From assembly GCA_008123405.1 (NCBI GenBank), contig VSSA01000006.1, forward strand, positions 62,001 to 126,000: 64,000 bases of DNA, read 5' to 3'. Source of the stretch: Nocardioides sp. BGMRC 2183. Its GTDB lineage: Bacteria; Actinomycetota; Actinomycetes; Propionibacteriales; Nocardioidaceae. Within the stretch, counting starts at the first letter, position 1. Each line of letters starts with the position of its first letter. The notes under the pieces were generated by a model. The model ran no database searches and had not been told where the DNA came from. It worked only from the letters and a program-made list of their open reading frames with translations. Positions 44,549 through 53,443 of the stretch are shown here, one piece after another. The position numbers and the translations under genes are program-made.

Positions 44549-45318
44549 ACCGGTTGCGCGCCCACGGACTGAGCCTCGGGTACGGCGACCGGCTGGTCGT
44601 CGAGGACCTCGACCTCGAGGTGCCGCACGGTGTCTTCACCGCCATCGTCGGCCCCAACGCCTGCGGGAAGTCCACGCTGCTGCGCTCGTTGGTGCGGCTG
44701 CAGCCGATCCGAGCCGGTGCGGTCGACCTGGATGGACGTCCGGTCACCTCCTGGAGGGCCAAGGAGGTGGCCCGAGAGCTCGGCTTCCTGCCGCAGACCA
44801 TGGTGAGCCCCGAGGGAATCCGGGTGGAGGCGCTGGTGCGCCGCGGCCGCTTCGCCCATCAGGGCATGCTCGGGATCTGGAATCCCAGCGACGAGCTGGC
44901 CGTCGCCGACGCGATGGAGTCCGCCGGGGTCACCGACCTCGCCGACCGACCGGTCGCCGAGCTCTCCGGCGGTCAGCGGCAGCGGGTGTGGATCGCGATG
45001 GTGCTGGCCCAGCAGACGCCGTACCTGCTGCTCGATGAGCCCACCACCTTCCTGGACATCGCGCACCAGTACGACCTGCTGCGCCTGCTCCGGCGCCAGG
45101 TGACCGACGGGCGCACCGTGGTCGTGGTGCTGCACGACCTCAACCAGGCGTGCCGGTTCGCCGACCACATGGTGGCGATGCGAGACGGTCGGGTGATCGC
45201 CAGCGGTGCACCGGCCGACATCGTGACCGCCGAGCTGGTCGACGACGTGTTCGGGTTGGCCTGCGCCGTGGTGCCCGATCCGCTCACCGGCACGCCGATG
45301 GTGGTTCCGCATCCCTGA
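44545..45318 (+). CDS. iron-siderophore ABC transporter ATP-binding protein
   Basis: This 257-residue FepC/FecE-like ATPase has Walker A VGPNACGKST, signature LSGGQRQRVWIAMVLAQQ, Walker B YLLLDEPTTFLD, and the switch His in VVVLHDLNQA. It drives transport through the two permeases. ATG 44545 overlaps the permease stop. It is the last gene of the operon and ends 13 bases from the convergent sigma factor gene, with no clear terminator between them. Confidence 0.94.
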   Translation: MNRLRAHGLSLGYGDRLVVEDLDLEVPHGVFTAIVGPNACGKSTLLRSLVRLQPIRAGAVDLDGRPVTSWRAKEVARELGFLPQTMVSPEGIRVEALVRRGRFAHQGMLGIWNPSDELAVADAMESAGVTDLADRPVAELSGGQRQRVWIAMVLAQQTPYLLLDEPTTFLDIAHQYDLLRLLRRQVTDGRTVVVVLHDLNQACRFADHMVAMRDGRVIASGAPADIVTAELVDDVFGLACAVVPDPLTGTPMVVPHP

Positions 45319-45331
45319 TCCGGCGTCGGGG

Positions 45332-46480
45332 TCAGCCGGTCAGCGCTGCTCGTCGCTCCCGGAGCAAGGCCGCTTCCGCCTCGTTCCGGCACAGGGCCAG
45401 CGCTCCGTCCAGGGAGCGCACGGCGTCCTGGGATCGGCCGAGGCGAGCCAGCATCTCGGCGCGTGCCGCAGGCAGCCGGTGACCCGGCATGGCGACCTCG
45501 TCCAGTGCCGACAAACCCGCCTCCGGGCCGGCGTGCTCGGCGAGTGCCACCGCGCGGTTGAGCCGCACCACCGGCGTGTCCTGCAGGACCAGCAGCTCGT
45601 CGTACCGCGCGACGATGCGGGACCAGTCGGTCTCCGCGGCGACCGGTGCGATGGCGTGCTCGTCGGCTCGCCACCGCCCGCGGTCCTGGTCGGGCAGCCG
45701 GACCAGAACTCCGCGGAGCACCCGGGCGTCTCGCCGGGCGTGCTGGAGCAGCATCAGCGCGAGCAGTGCGTCCAGCTCGGCTGTCTGCTGCTCGCGGGGC
45801 AGCACCGTGCGGAGCACCCGGACCAGGTCGATGGCGTCGGCGGCGAGCCCCGGGCGCAGCACGTCGTCTCCTGAGGCGGGCGCGTAGCCCTGGGTGAAGG
45901 CCAGGTAGGCGACGTCACCGACCGCGACCGTGCGGGTCGTCAGCTCGGCCGGCGGTGGGACCGCGAAGGATGCGCCGGCCAGACGGCGCCGCGCGCGGGT
46001 CAGGCGGGCCGCCATGGTCGGCACCGGCACCAGGAACAGCTGGGCGATGTCGGCGGTCGGGACGCCGAGCACCAGCCTCAGCGCAAGGGCCGCCGCGGCC
46101 TCCCGGGACAGCATGGGGTGGGTGCACAGCAGCACCAGACGGAGACGCTCGTCGGTGACCACGTGACCCTCGGGCAGCGCTGCCATCACCTGCTGGGCTT
46201 GGTCGCGGACCTCCGCCTCGACCTGGAGGAGTGGCATTGCCCGGGCCAGCACCGCCTCAGAGCGGAGCCGATCGGTGATCCGGCGTCGGGCCACGGTGAC
46301 CAGCCAGCCTGCCGGGTTCGCCGGTGCGTCCGTTGCCGGCCACTCGCGGGCGGCCGCCTCGACGGCGTCGGCAAGCCCGTCCTCGGCGAGGTCCAGCCGA
46401 CGGCACCACGCGACGAGCAGGGCCAACAGCCGGCCCCACTCCTCACGCAGCAACCGTTCGAGCCGGTCCTCGCCTGCCAC
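45332..46480 (-). CDS. ECF sigma factor, ECF42-like (SnoaL/TPR-type C-terminal extension)
   Basis: The 382-residue protein has region 2 in its first 90 residues (DGLADAVEAAAREWP, WLVTVARRRITDRLR) and region 4 near residues 110-165 (PTADIAQLFLVPVPTMAARLTRARRRL). A long C-terminal domain (residues about 170-382) replaces an anti-sigma factor. This matches ECF42 factors, which pair with DGPF/YCII-domain proteins as here. GTG 46480 follows the DGPF gene by 18 bases. The inducing signal is not known for this group. Confidence 0.85.
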   Translation of the reverse strand: MAGEDRLERLLREEWGRLLALLVAWCRRLDLAEDGLADAVEAAAREWPATDAPANPAGWLVTVARRRITDRLRSEAVLARAMPLLQVEAEVRDQAQQVMAALPEGHVVTDERLRLVLLCTHPMLSREAAAALALRLVLGVPTADIAQLFLVPVPTMAARLTRARRRLAGASFAVPPPAELTTRTVAVGDVAYLAFTQGYAPASGDDVLRPGLAADAIDLVRVLRTVLPREQQTAELDALLALMLLQHARRDARVLRGVLVRLPDQDRGRWRADEHAIAPVAAETDWSRIVARYDELLVLQDTPVVRLNRAVALAEHAGPEAGLSALDEVAMPGHRLPAARAEMLARLGRSQDAVRSLDGALALCRNEAEAALLRERRAALTG

Positions 46481-46498
46481 GACGGATCAGGTCGGGTC

Positions 46499-46858
46499 TC
46501 AGCCGTCGTACTCGATCGCGGCGCGCACCTCGACCCCGCCCTCGACGTCGGCGAGGAGCGCGCAGACCTCCAGCAGGTCGTCGAGGTCGTCGCTGCGCAC
46601 CACGTAGTAGCCGCCGAGCTGTTCGGCAGCCTCGGCGTAGGGACCGTCGGTGACCACCACCTCGCCCGCGGCGGTGCGTCGTACGGTCCTCGCGGTGCGG
46701 GAGTGCGTGAGCTCGGCGCCTCCGGTGATCGTGTGGCCCCGCTCGGCGAGCAGGCGGCTGAACTCCTCGTGCCGGGCGAAGACCGCCGCCCGTTCCTCGG
46801 CGCTGGCTGCTTCCCAGACTGCCTCGTCGCCGTTCAGCAGCACGATGTATTCGGTCAT
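46499..46858 (-). CDS. DGPF/YCII-domain protein
   Basis: This 119-residue small protein of the YCII-related superfamily has the ordered segments MTEYIVLLNGDEAVW, VVTDGPYAEAAEQLGGYYVV (a DGPF-like motif) and a C-terminal acidic VEVRAAIEYDG. Such genes are the conserved partners of ECF42 sigma factors. ATG 46858 has GGAGAGAG upstream. Confidence 0.88.
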   Translation of the reverse strand: MTEYIVLLNGDEAVWEAASAEERAAVFARHEEFSRLLAERGHTITGGAELTHSRTARTVRRTAAGEVVVTDGPYAEAAEQLGGYYVVRSDDLDDLLEVCALLADVEGGVEVRAAIEYDG

Positions 46859-46963
46859 CTTCTCTCTCCTCGGGTCAGGGTTGGAGTCTGTCACCGAGAT
46901 GACGGACGAGCCGAGCGCCGATCGACAACCGGGGCGAGATTTCTCCGACCACCTGTCGACACG

Positions 46964-46997
46964 ACGATGCCCCCGCTCGACCGAGCGGGGGCATCGT
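46964..46997 (-). terminator. 16-bp perfect stem-loop terminator after the acyl-CoA synthetase gene
   Basis: The arms 46964-46979 and 46982-46997 are perfectly complementary, with a two-base loop. It begins 22 bases beyond the stop of the minus-strand acyl-CoA synthetase gene. The stem is GC-rich (CCCCCGCTCG/CGAGCGGGGG); no T-tract follows. Confidence 0.7.
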
Positions 46998-47018
46998 GGC
47001 AGGGGTCTGCGCGATCTC

Positions 47019-48638
47019 TCAGCCGAGCAGCTCGGCGGCCAACGCCGCGCTGGCCGGGTAGTCGACCTTGCTGACCGGGGTCCGAGGCACCTCGTTGATG
47101 AAGAGGATCTGCTTGGGCACCTTGTAGTTGGAGATCAGCGACCGGCAGTGGTCCCTCAGGTCCTCCTCGGTGACGGCGGAGCCGTCGCGCAGCTGGACCA
47201 GCGCGGTGACCTGTTGGCCCCACCGCTCGTGCGGGGTGCCGACGACGACGGCGTCGAAGACGTCGTCGTGGCGCAGCAGCACGGCCTCCACCTCCTCGGG
47301 GTGCACCTTCTCGCCGCCGGTGTTGATGCAGACCGACCCGCGGCCCAGCACCGTGACCTTGCCGTCCTCCTCGCGGCGGGCGAAGTCGCCAGGGATCGCC
47401 CACCGCACACCGTCGATCTCCTTGAACGTGGCGGCGGTCTTCACTGGGTCCTTGTAGTAGCCGAGCGGGACCGGGCCGGAGCGCCCCAGCATGCCGTCGA
47501 CCCCGACCGGTGCCGGCGTGAAGTCGGGCGTGAAGACCTCCACCTGGTCGGTGACGTCGAACTTCGGCGCGCCGACCGGAGCCTCGGAGCCGTCGTCGAC
47601 CCGGGAACCGGCGGCTCCCGACTCCGAGGCGCCGTAGGAATCGAGGATGAAGCGGCCGGGCAGCGCCTTCCGGATCTCGGCGCGCACCCCTTCCGACAGC
47701 GGGGCGGCGCCGTTGGAGACCGCAGCCAGGCTGCTGAGATCCCAACGGTCCGGGTTGGCCAGGATCGCCTCGGCCACCGGACGGCCCATCGCATCGCCGA
47801 GGAACGTCAGCGAGACGACCTTCGCGGCCTGGACCAGGTCGAGGATCTGCTCGGCATCGAACTGCGGTCGGTCGTAGAGGGCGACGGTCTGACCAGCGAC
47901 GTGGCCGTTGCCGAGGATCCACTGGCTGCCGCCGTGCATCATCGGGCCGCAGGCGAGCAGCACCATCGGGTTCTCGTTCGCCGCAGCCTCCTCGACCAGC
48001 TGCTCGACGGAGTCCAGCGGCGCGCCGTACCGGGCCGCGTTGAGGGCGCCGCGCATCAGATCCTCGATCCGCCACACCACGCCCTTGGGGTTGCCGGTGG
48101 TGCCGCCGGTGTAGATGACGTAGTGGTCGTCGCCGCTGCGTCCGGTGATCAGACGCTCCGGGGAGGCGGCGGCGAGTGCGGCGTCGTACGCCTCGCCGAG
48201 CACGATCTGCGTGCGCAGCTCCGGGAGGTCGAGCTCGGCCACCGCGTCGACGTACTCGGGCGCGATGATCGCGGCGACGCAGTCCGCGTTGTCGTAGAGG
48301 TAGGCGAGCTCGTCGTGCAGGTACTTGTAGTTGATGTTGATCGGGACGGCGCGCGCCTTGAGGCATCCGTAGAAGGCGTCCACCCATTCGATCCGGTTGG
48401 CGGAGTGGACCGCGACGTGGTCGCCGGGCTGGACGCCGAGGGAGACCAGGTGGTTGGCCAGGCGGGTGGAGCGTTCGTCGATCTCGGCGAACGAGTAGAC
48501 CTTGTCCATCGTGAAGACGGCGGCACGGTCGGGCAGTGTGTCCGCCATCGCCTCCAGGACGTCGGCGAGGTTGAGGGGGCGGGGCGCGGGAGCGGTCGCG
48601 GTCCCGGCGGCGGTGGGGGCTGGTGTGTGCTCGGTCAC
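47019..48638 (-). CDS. fatty acyl-CoA synthetase (FadD, FadD19-like)
   Basis: This AMP-forming CoA ligase of 539 residues has the P-loop motif VIYTGGTTGNPKGVVW, FILDSYGASESG as the acyl-binding core, and the C-terminal hinge VCINTGGEKVHPEEVEAVLL. NYKVPKQILFINEVPRTPVSKVDYP carries the catalytic lysine. The GGTTGNPKGVVWR form resembles FadD19-type enzymes that activate steroid side chains or branched acids. GTG 48638 precedes MTEHTP-like sequence. A KstR-like palindrome at 48655 sits at the promoter. Confidence 0.88.
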   Translation of the reverse strand: MTEHTPAPTAAGTATAPAPRPLNLADVLEAMADTLPDRAAVFTMDKVYSFAEIDERSTRLANHLVSLGVQPGDHVAVHSANRIEWVDAFYGCLKARAVPININYKYLHDELAYLYDNADCVAAIIAPEYVDAVAELDLPELRTQIVLGEAYDAALAAASPERLITGRSGDDHYVIYTGGTTGNPKGVVWRIEDLMRGALNAARYGAPLDSVEQLVEEAAANENPMVLLACGPMMHGGSQWILGNGHVAGQTVALYDRPQFDAEQILDLVQAAKVVSLTFLGDAMGRPVAEAILANPDRWDLSSLAAVSNGAAPLSEGVRAEIRKALPGRFILDSYGASESGAAGSRVDDGSEAPVGAPKFDVTDQVEVFTPDFTPAPVGVDGMLGRSGPVPLGYYKDPVKTAATFKEIDGVRWAIPGDFARREEDGKVTVLGRGSVCINTGGEKVHPEEVEAVLLRHDDVFDAVVVGTPHERWGQQVTALVQLRDGSAVTEEDLRDHCRSLISNYKVPKQILFINEVPRTPVSKVDYPASAALAAELLG

Positions 48639-48654
48639 AGTCAAAGGGTGCCAA

Positions 48655-48668
48655 GTAGAACGTGTTCT
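48655..48668. promoter_or_regulatory. palindromic KstR-like operator at the acyl-CoA synthetase promoter
   Basis: TAGAACGTGTTCTC has the inverted halves AGAAC and GTTCT around GT. It lies 17 bases upstream of the acyl-CoA synthetase GTG and is the second such site in this window (the other is 21964-21977). Confidence 0.5.
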
Positions 48669-48751
48669 CGCCAGGGTTTGCACCCGTTCAGTGGGATCGG
48701 ATCGTGCCAACAGCTCGCCATCGAGGCGGTCGGGAGTCGAAGATCGGCTGC

Positions 48752-49213
48752 ATGGAGCACCACTACCGACTGGGCGTGAGCTGGCAGGGCAACCGCGGCG
48801 GCGGCACCACGGGCTATCGCGACTACGGCCGGGACGTCCTGGTCCGCGCCACCGGGAAGCCCGATCTTCTCGCCTCAGCCGACCCCGCCTTCCGTGGCGA
48901 CGCCGGACGGTGGAACCCCGAGGAGATGCTGCTGGCCGCGCTGTCCCAGTGCCATCTGCTCTCCTACCTGCACTCGGCGGTGCGCCACGGCGTCGTGGTC
49001 ACTGCCTACGTCGACGAGCCGGTCGCCACGATGAGTCAGAGCGGGCACGGTGGCCGCTTCACCGACGTCCTGTTGCGCCCGCAGGTGACCATCGCGGACC
49101 CGGCGCTGGCTGAGACGGCACAGGCGATCCACGCCGAGGCGGCGGCGAACTGCTTCATCGCCGCGTCGGTGAACTTCCCGGTGCGACACGAGCCGGCGGT
49201 CCTCGTCGGCTGA
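48752..49213 (+). CDS. OsmC/Ohr-family peroxide-detoxifying protein
   Basis: This 153-residue protein is of the OsmC family. The first redox cysteine is in LLAALSQCHLLSYL (about residue 66), and the second is in AAANCFIAASVNFP (about 133), the usual pair for thiol-dependent hydroperoxide reduction. ATG 48752 is chosen over an upstream frame start that would read through the acyl-CoA synthetase promoter. It is divergent from the acyl-CoA synthetase gene. Confidence 0.9.
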   Translation: MEHHYRLGVSWQGNRGGGTTGYRDYGRDVLVRATGKPDLLASADPAFRGDAGRWNPEEMLLAALSQCHLLSYLHSAVRHGVVVTAYVDEPVATMSQSGHGGRFTDVLLRPQVTIADPALAETAQAIHAEAAANCFIAASVNFPVRHEPAVLVG

Positions 49214-49276
49214 TCCTCACGCCCGCGACACCTCGCGGCCCCGATCCGTTCAGGGCGTCGTGGTTGAACCGGGTGC

Positions 49277-50122
49277 ATGCCAGGAACGGCCAGGTCTCGC
49301 TCTCGCGCTCCCGTGTTCGCCGGCATCGCCCTGGTCGGCCTCGGAGGCCTCCTCGCCGGGGCCCTGGGTGGTGCTTGGCTGCTGCTGTCCCGACAGGCCG
49401 CGACCGCGCGTCGGTTGATCGGAACGCCGCTGGGCGAGCAGGCGCCTGCCGCCGACCGCGTCTGGAAGAAGTCGTACGGCGACCCGCTCGACCTGCTGCT
49501 CCTCGGCGACTCGATCGCGGCCGGTCTCGGCGCCGAGCGGCGCAAGGACACCCTCGGCGGGCGGCTCGCCCGGGGATTGGCCCGTTCGCTGCGGCGCGCG
49601 GTCCGGCTGCGCACAGCCGCGGTGGTCGGTGCGGAGAGCTCGGCCCTGGGTGCGCAGATCGAGGCTCTGCCCGACGACTACGCCCCCGATCTGGCGGTGA
49701 TCGTGGTCGGTGGCAACGACGTGACCCACCGGGTGCCGGTTGCCACGTCGGTCGAGCATCCCCAGGTGGCGATCGCACGGCTGCGCGAGCGCGGTGCCGA
49801 GGTTGTGGTGGGCACCTGTCCCGACCTCGGGGCGCTCCGCCCGGTGCCGCAGCCGCTGCGCGGGCTCGGCTCACGGATGTCCCGCCAGTTGGCGGCCGCT
49901 CAGGCGGTGGCCGCGGTGCGCTGCGGAGCCCACGCGGTCTCCTTGGCCGACGTGGTCGGCCCCTTCTTCATCACCAACCCCGAGGAGATGTTCAGCCTCG
50001 ACCGCTTCCATCCCAGCGCGCTGGGCTACAAGCGCACCGCGAAAGCTCTGTTGCCGTCGATGCTGACCGCGCTGGGGGAGCGGGACGAGGTGCCGTTCGG
50101 GCACCGCTCGCCACTGAGTTGA
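49277..50122 (+). CDS. membrane-anchored SGNH/GDSL hydrolase
   Basis: The 281-residue protein has a basic start and one membrane helix (about residues 13-37). The SGNH domain follows: LLLLGDSIAAGLGAE carries the catalytic Ser, VVGGNDVTH the Asn, and SLDRFHPSALGY the Asp and His. It faces the cell exterior. The substrate could be a lipid or polysaccharide ester. Confidence 0.9.
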   Translation: MPGTARSRSRAPVFAGIALVGLGGLLAGALGGAWLLLSRQAATARRLIGTPLGEQAPAADRVWKKSYGDPLDLLLLGDSIAAGLGAERRKDTLGGRLARGLARSLRRAVRLRTAAVVGAESSALGAQIEALPDDYAPDLAVIVVGGNDVTHRVPVATSVEHPQVAIARLRERGAEVVVGTCPDLGALRPVPQPLRGLGSRMSRQLAAAQAVAAVRCGAHAVSLADVVGPFFITNPEEMFSLDRFHPSALGYKRTAKALLPSMLTALGERDEVPFGHRSPLS

Positions 50123-50147
50123 GGGCCGAACCTCGAAGCGGCTCGCC

Positions 50148-50765
50148 TCAGAAGCGGGGGATCGACGGGGCGACGGGGCGGGTGTCGTCGCGGGCGGGGT
50201 CGTCGGCGGAGAGGGTGCCCTCGAACCACTCGTCGAGCTTCCAGTCCGGGACGGGAGGTTGTTCGCCCTCGACCGGGACGAAGACCGACCGCTGGGTTGG
50301 ACCATGGGTGTGGACGTAGCGACGGCAGTTGGGGAAGACGGCCGTGGCGCGGACGCGGACCACCAGCAAGGCGCCGGGGAAGGTCGCGAGGAGCGGGTCG
50401 TCGGGGTCGATCGTGGCCTCCCCGGTGAGGCGGAGCCGGGAGCCGTTCGCGAAGTCGATGAAGAGGATGCCGACGAGCGGGTTCTCGGTCAGGTTGCCGA
50501 CGGAGAGGAACATCCCGTTGCCGTCGTAGGACGGGAAGGCGAGCGTGTGCTCGTCGATCACCCGTACGAACCCCGGATCGCCGCCCTTGTAGGAGCTCTG
50601 CGGCTGACCATGGGCGTCGGCGGTGGCGAGGAAGAACATGTCGCGCGCCGCGATGAAGTCACGGAAGCCGGTGAGGTCGTCGCCGGCGACGCTCGCGAGG
50701 CGGTCGGCGAGCCGCCGTGTGTCGAAGCGGTCCTGCAGGGTGCGGTGCGAGTCTCGGTACTTCAT
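50148..50765 (-). CDS. pyridoxamine 5'-phosphate oxidase-family flavin-binding protein
   Basis: This 205-residue split-barrel flavoprotein has an N-terminal helix region, FFLATADAHGQPQSSYKGGDPGFVRVID (the flavin/phosphate site) and LVGILFIDFANGSRLRLTGEA. The family binds FMN or F420. No conserved PNPOx C-terminus is visible, so it is a general nitroreductase-like or oxygen-interacting protein rather than PdxH. It stands alone between the SGNH hydrolase and groEL. Confidence 0.82.
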   Translation of the reverse strand: MKYRDSHRTLQDRFDTRRLADRLASVAGDDLTGFRDFIAARDMFFLATADAHGQPQSSYKGGDPGFVRVIDEHTLAFPSYDGNGMFLSVGNLTENPLVGILFIDFANGSRLRLTGEATIDPDDPLLATFPGALLVVRVRATAVFPNCRRYVHTHGPTQRSVFVPVEGEQPPVPDWKLDEWFEGTLSADDPARDDTRPVAPSIPRF

Positions 50766-50886
50766 GGCGGTCCTCTCTCCGACGAGCATGGCACCGGTGG
50801 GGCGGGCGCGGAATAGCCAAGTTGGGGGTATGCCGTGCGAGGTCGTCGACGGGCCCTCCGTCGAGGCCTGAGTGGCAAGCCGGCCG

Positions 50887-50913
50887 CTTGCACTCGCTAG
50901 GGTCGAGTGCTAA
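50887..50913. promoter_or_regulatory. CIRCE operator 1 of groEL
   Basis: CTTGCACTC (50887-50895), nine bases and GAGTGCTAA (50905-50913) match the HrcA-binding CIRCE element (TTAGCACTC-N9-GAGTGCTAA) with two differences in the first arm. A TAGGGT -10-like box lies within the spacer. Confidence 0.85.
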
Positions 50914-50921
50914 ACATGAGG

Positions 50922-50948
50922 CTGGCACTCTCGTCATGAGAGTGACAA
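50922..50948. promoter_or_regulatory. CIRCE operator 2 of groEL
   Basis: CTGGCACTC (50922-50930), nine bases and GAGTGACAA (50940-50948) form a second, weaker CIRCE site eight bases after the first. Both lie in the leader upstream of groEL. Confidence 0.75.
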
Positions 50949-51062
50949 ACAGACCCCGGTCCGGGGAGCTGAGGTCAGCAGCGTCGGTGGGAAGGGACCA
51001 CCGGTTCGGCCTGGTCGTCCGTCGCGGGCAGCGAACCGGATCACCACGACTCGACTGCGTGA

Positions 51063-52770
<1,708 letters not shown>

Positions 52771-52793
52771 TCCAGCCCTCCCGCTTCACCACA

Positions 52794-52831
52794 CCGAGCG
52801 GCTCCAGTCCTGCGGGACTGGGGCCGCTCGG
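52794..52831 (+). terminator. groEL terminator hairpin
   Basis: CCGAGCGGC/GCCGCTCGG and CCAGTCC/GGACTGG, joined by a T-G wobble, form a continuous stem of 17 pairs with loop TGCG. The outer CCACA/TGTGG may extend it. It lies 85 bases after groEL. Confidence 0.85.
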
Positions 52832-52855
52832 CCGTTGTGGGCCCGCGCTGATGGG

Positions 52856-52903
52856 TTGCGTCATACCGATCGTGGTGCCCGGGCCACGATCGGTATGACG
52901 CAA
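52856..52903. repeat. 20-bp perfect inverted repeat
   Basis: TTGCGTCATACCGATCGTGG (52856-52875) and its exact complement (52884-52903) surround an eight-base loop. It follows the groEL terminator and precedes the next gene by 30 bases. It could be a second terminator, a recombination site or a mobile-element remnant. Confidence 0.8.
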
Positions 52904-52933
52904 ACCCGGTGGCGGTCGCGACGCTGCGGGAGA

Positions 52934-53317
52934 ATGCGTGGCGTGACTCCGACCCGATCAGAAGCCCACACGGTCATTCTGCCGAGCGGCCTGCGCGTGG
53001 ACCGTCTGCCACTCGGCTTCGCCGTTGGCCGCTGGTGGCTCACGTTCGTGCTGTCAGCACGGGATCGGTGGTTCGAGCGCTGGGTCGCTGCCCACGGAGG
53101 ATTCCTCCATGAGTCGTTGTCCGGCGTGATTCAACTCTCCGGGCCGCACGGTTCGTTCACGGCGCTCACGAGTGCGGGCGCCGGCAGCAGCGATGACGAC
53201 ATCGTGCACGCGCTGTACGAGATCAGGCCCGTCGCGTGGGTGAAGATCAGTTACGCGGACAACAGCGAGAGCTGTGCGGAGGAGCGTCTCGAGCTGACCC
53301 ATCCCGACATCAGGTGA
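52934..53317 (+). CDS. hypothetical protein, 127 aa
   Basis: I do not recognise the family. The protein has an amphipathic start (VILPSGLRVDRLPLGFAVG), a tryptophan-rich middle (RWWLTFVLSARDRWFERWV) and an acidic C-terminus. ATG 52934 is chosen; GTG 52943 is an alternative. It ends in a GTGA overlap with the remnant of a nucleotidyltransferase gene, so the two were probably once an operon. No membrane segment is predicted. Confidence 0.55.
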   Translation: MRGVTPTRSEAHTVILPSGLRVDRLPLGFAVGRWWLTFVLSARDRWFERWVAAHGGFLHESLSGVIQLSGPHGSFTALTSAGAGSSDDDIVHALYEIRPVAWVKISYADNSESCAEERLELTHPDIR

Positions 53318-53403
53318 CTACTCGCGCACTGCTGCTCGCGGCGGGCGCGAGCACCCGGACCGTCCGAAGTCGCTGGCCCGCGAAAGTGAGCAGGGCGCTG
53401 AAC
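53314..53403 (+). pseudogene. remnant of a MobA-like nucleotidyltransferase (frameshifted 5' fragment)
   Basis: The GTG at 53314 begins VTTRALLLAAGASTR, the nucleotide-binding start of MobA/MocA-type enzymes. After this the homologous sequence (PKSLAR) continues in another frame. Comparison with the intact gene at 55001 shows that about four bases are missing in between. Beyond about 53390 no further similarity is visible. The fragment is too short to function, and the ORF that continues is not homologous to the family. Confidence 0.5.
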
Positions 53404-53443
53404 CAGGTCATGGTGTCCGGCAGCGGGGCGCAGCCACGACCCG

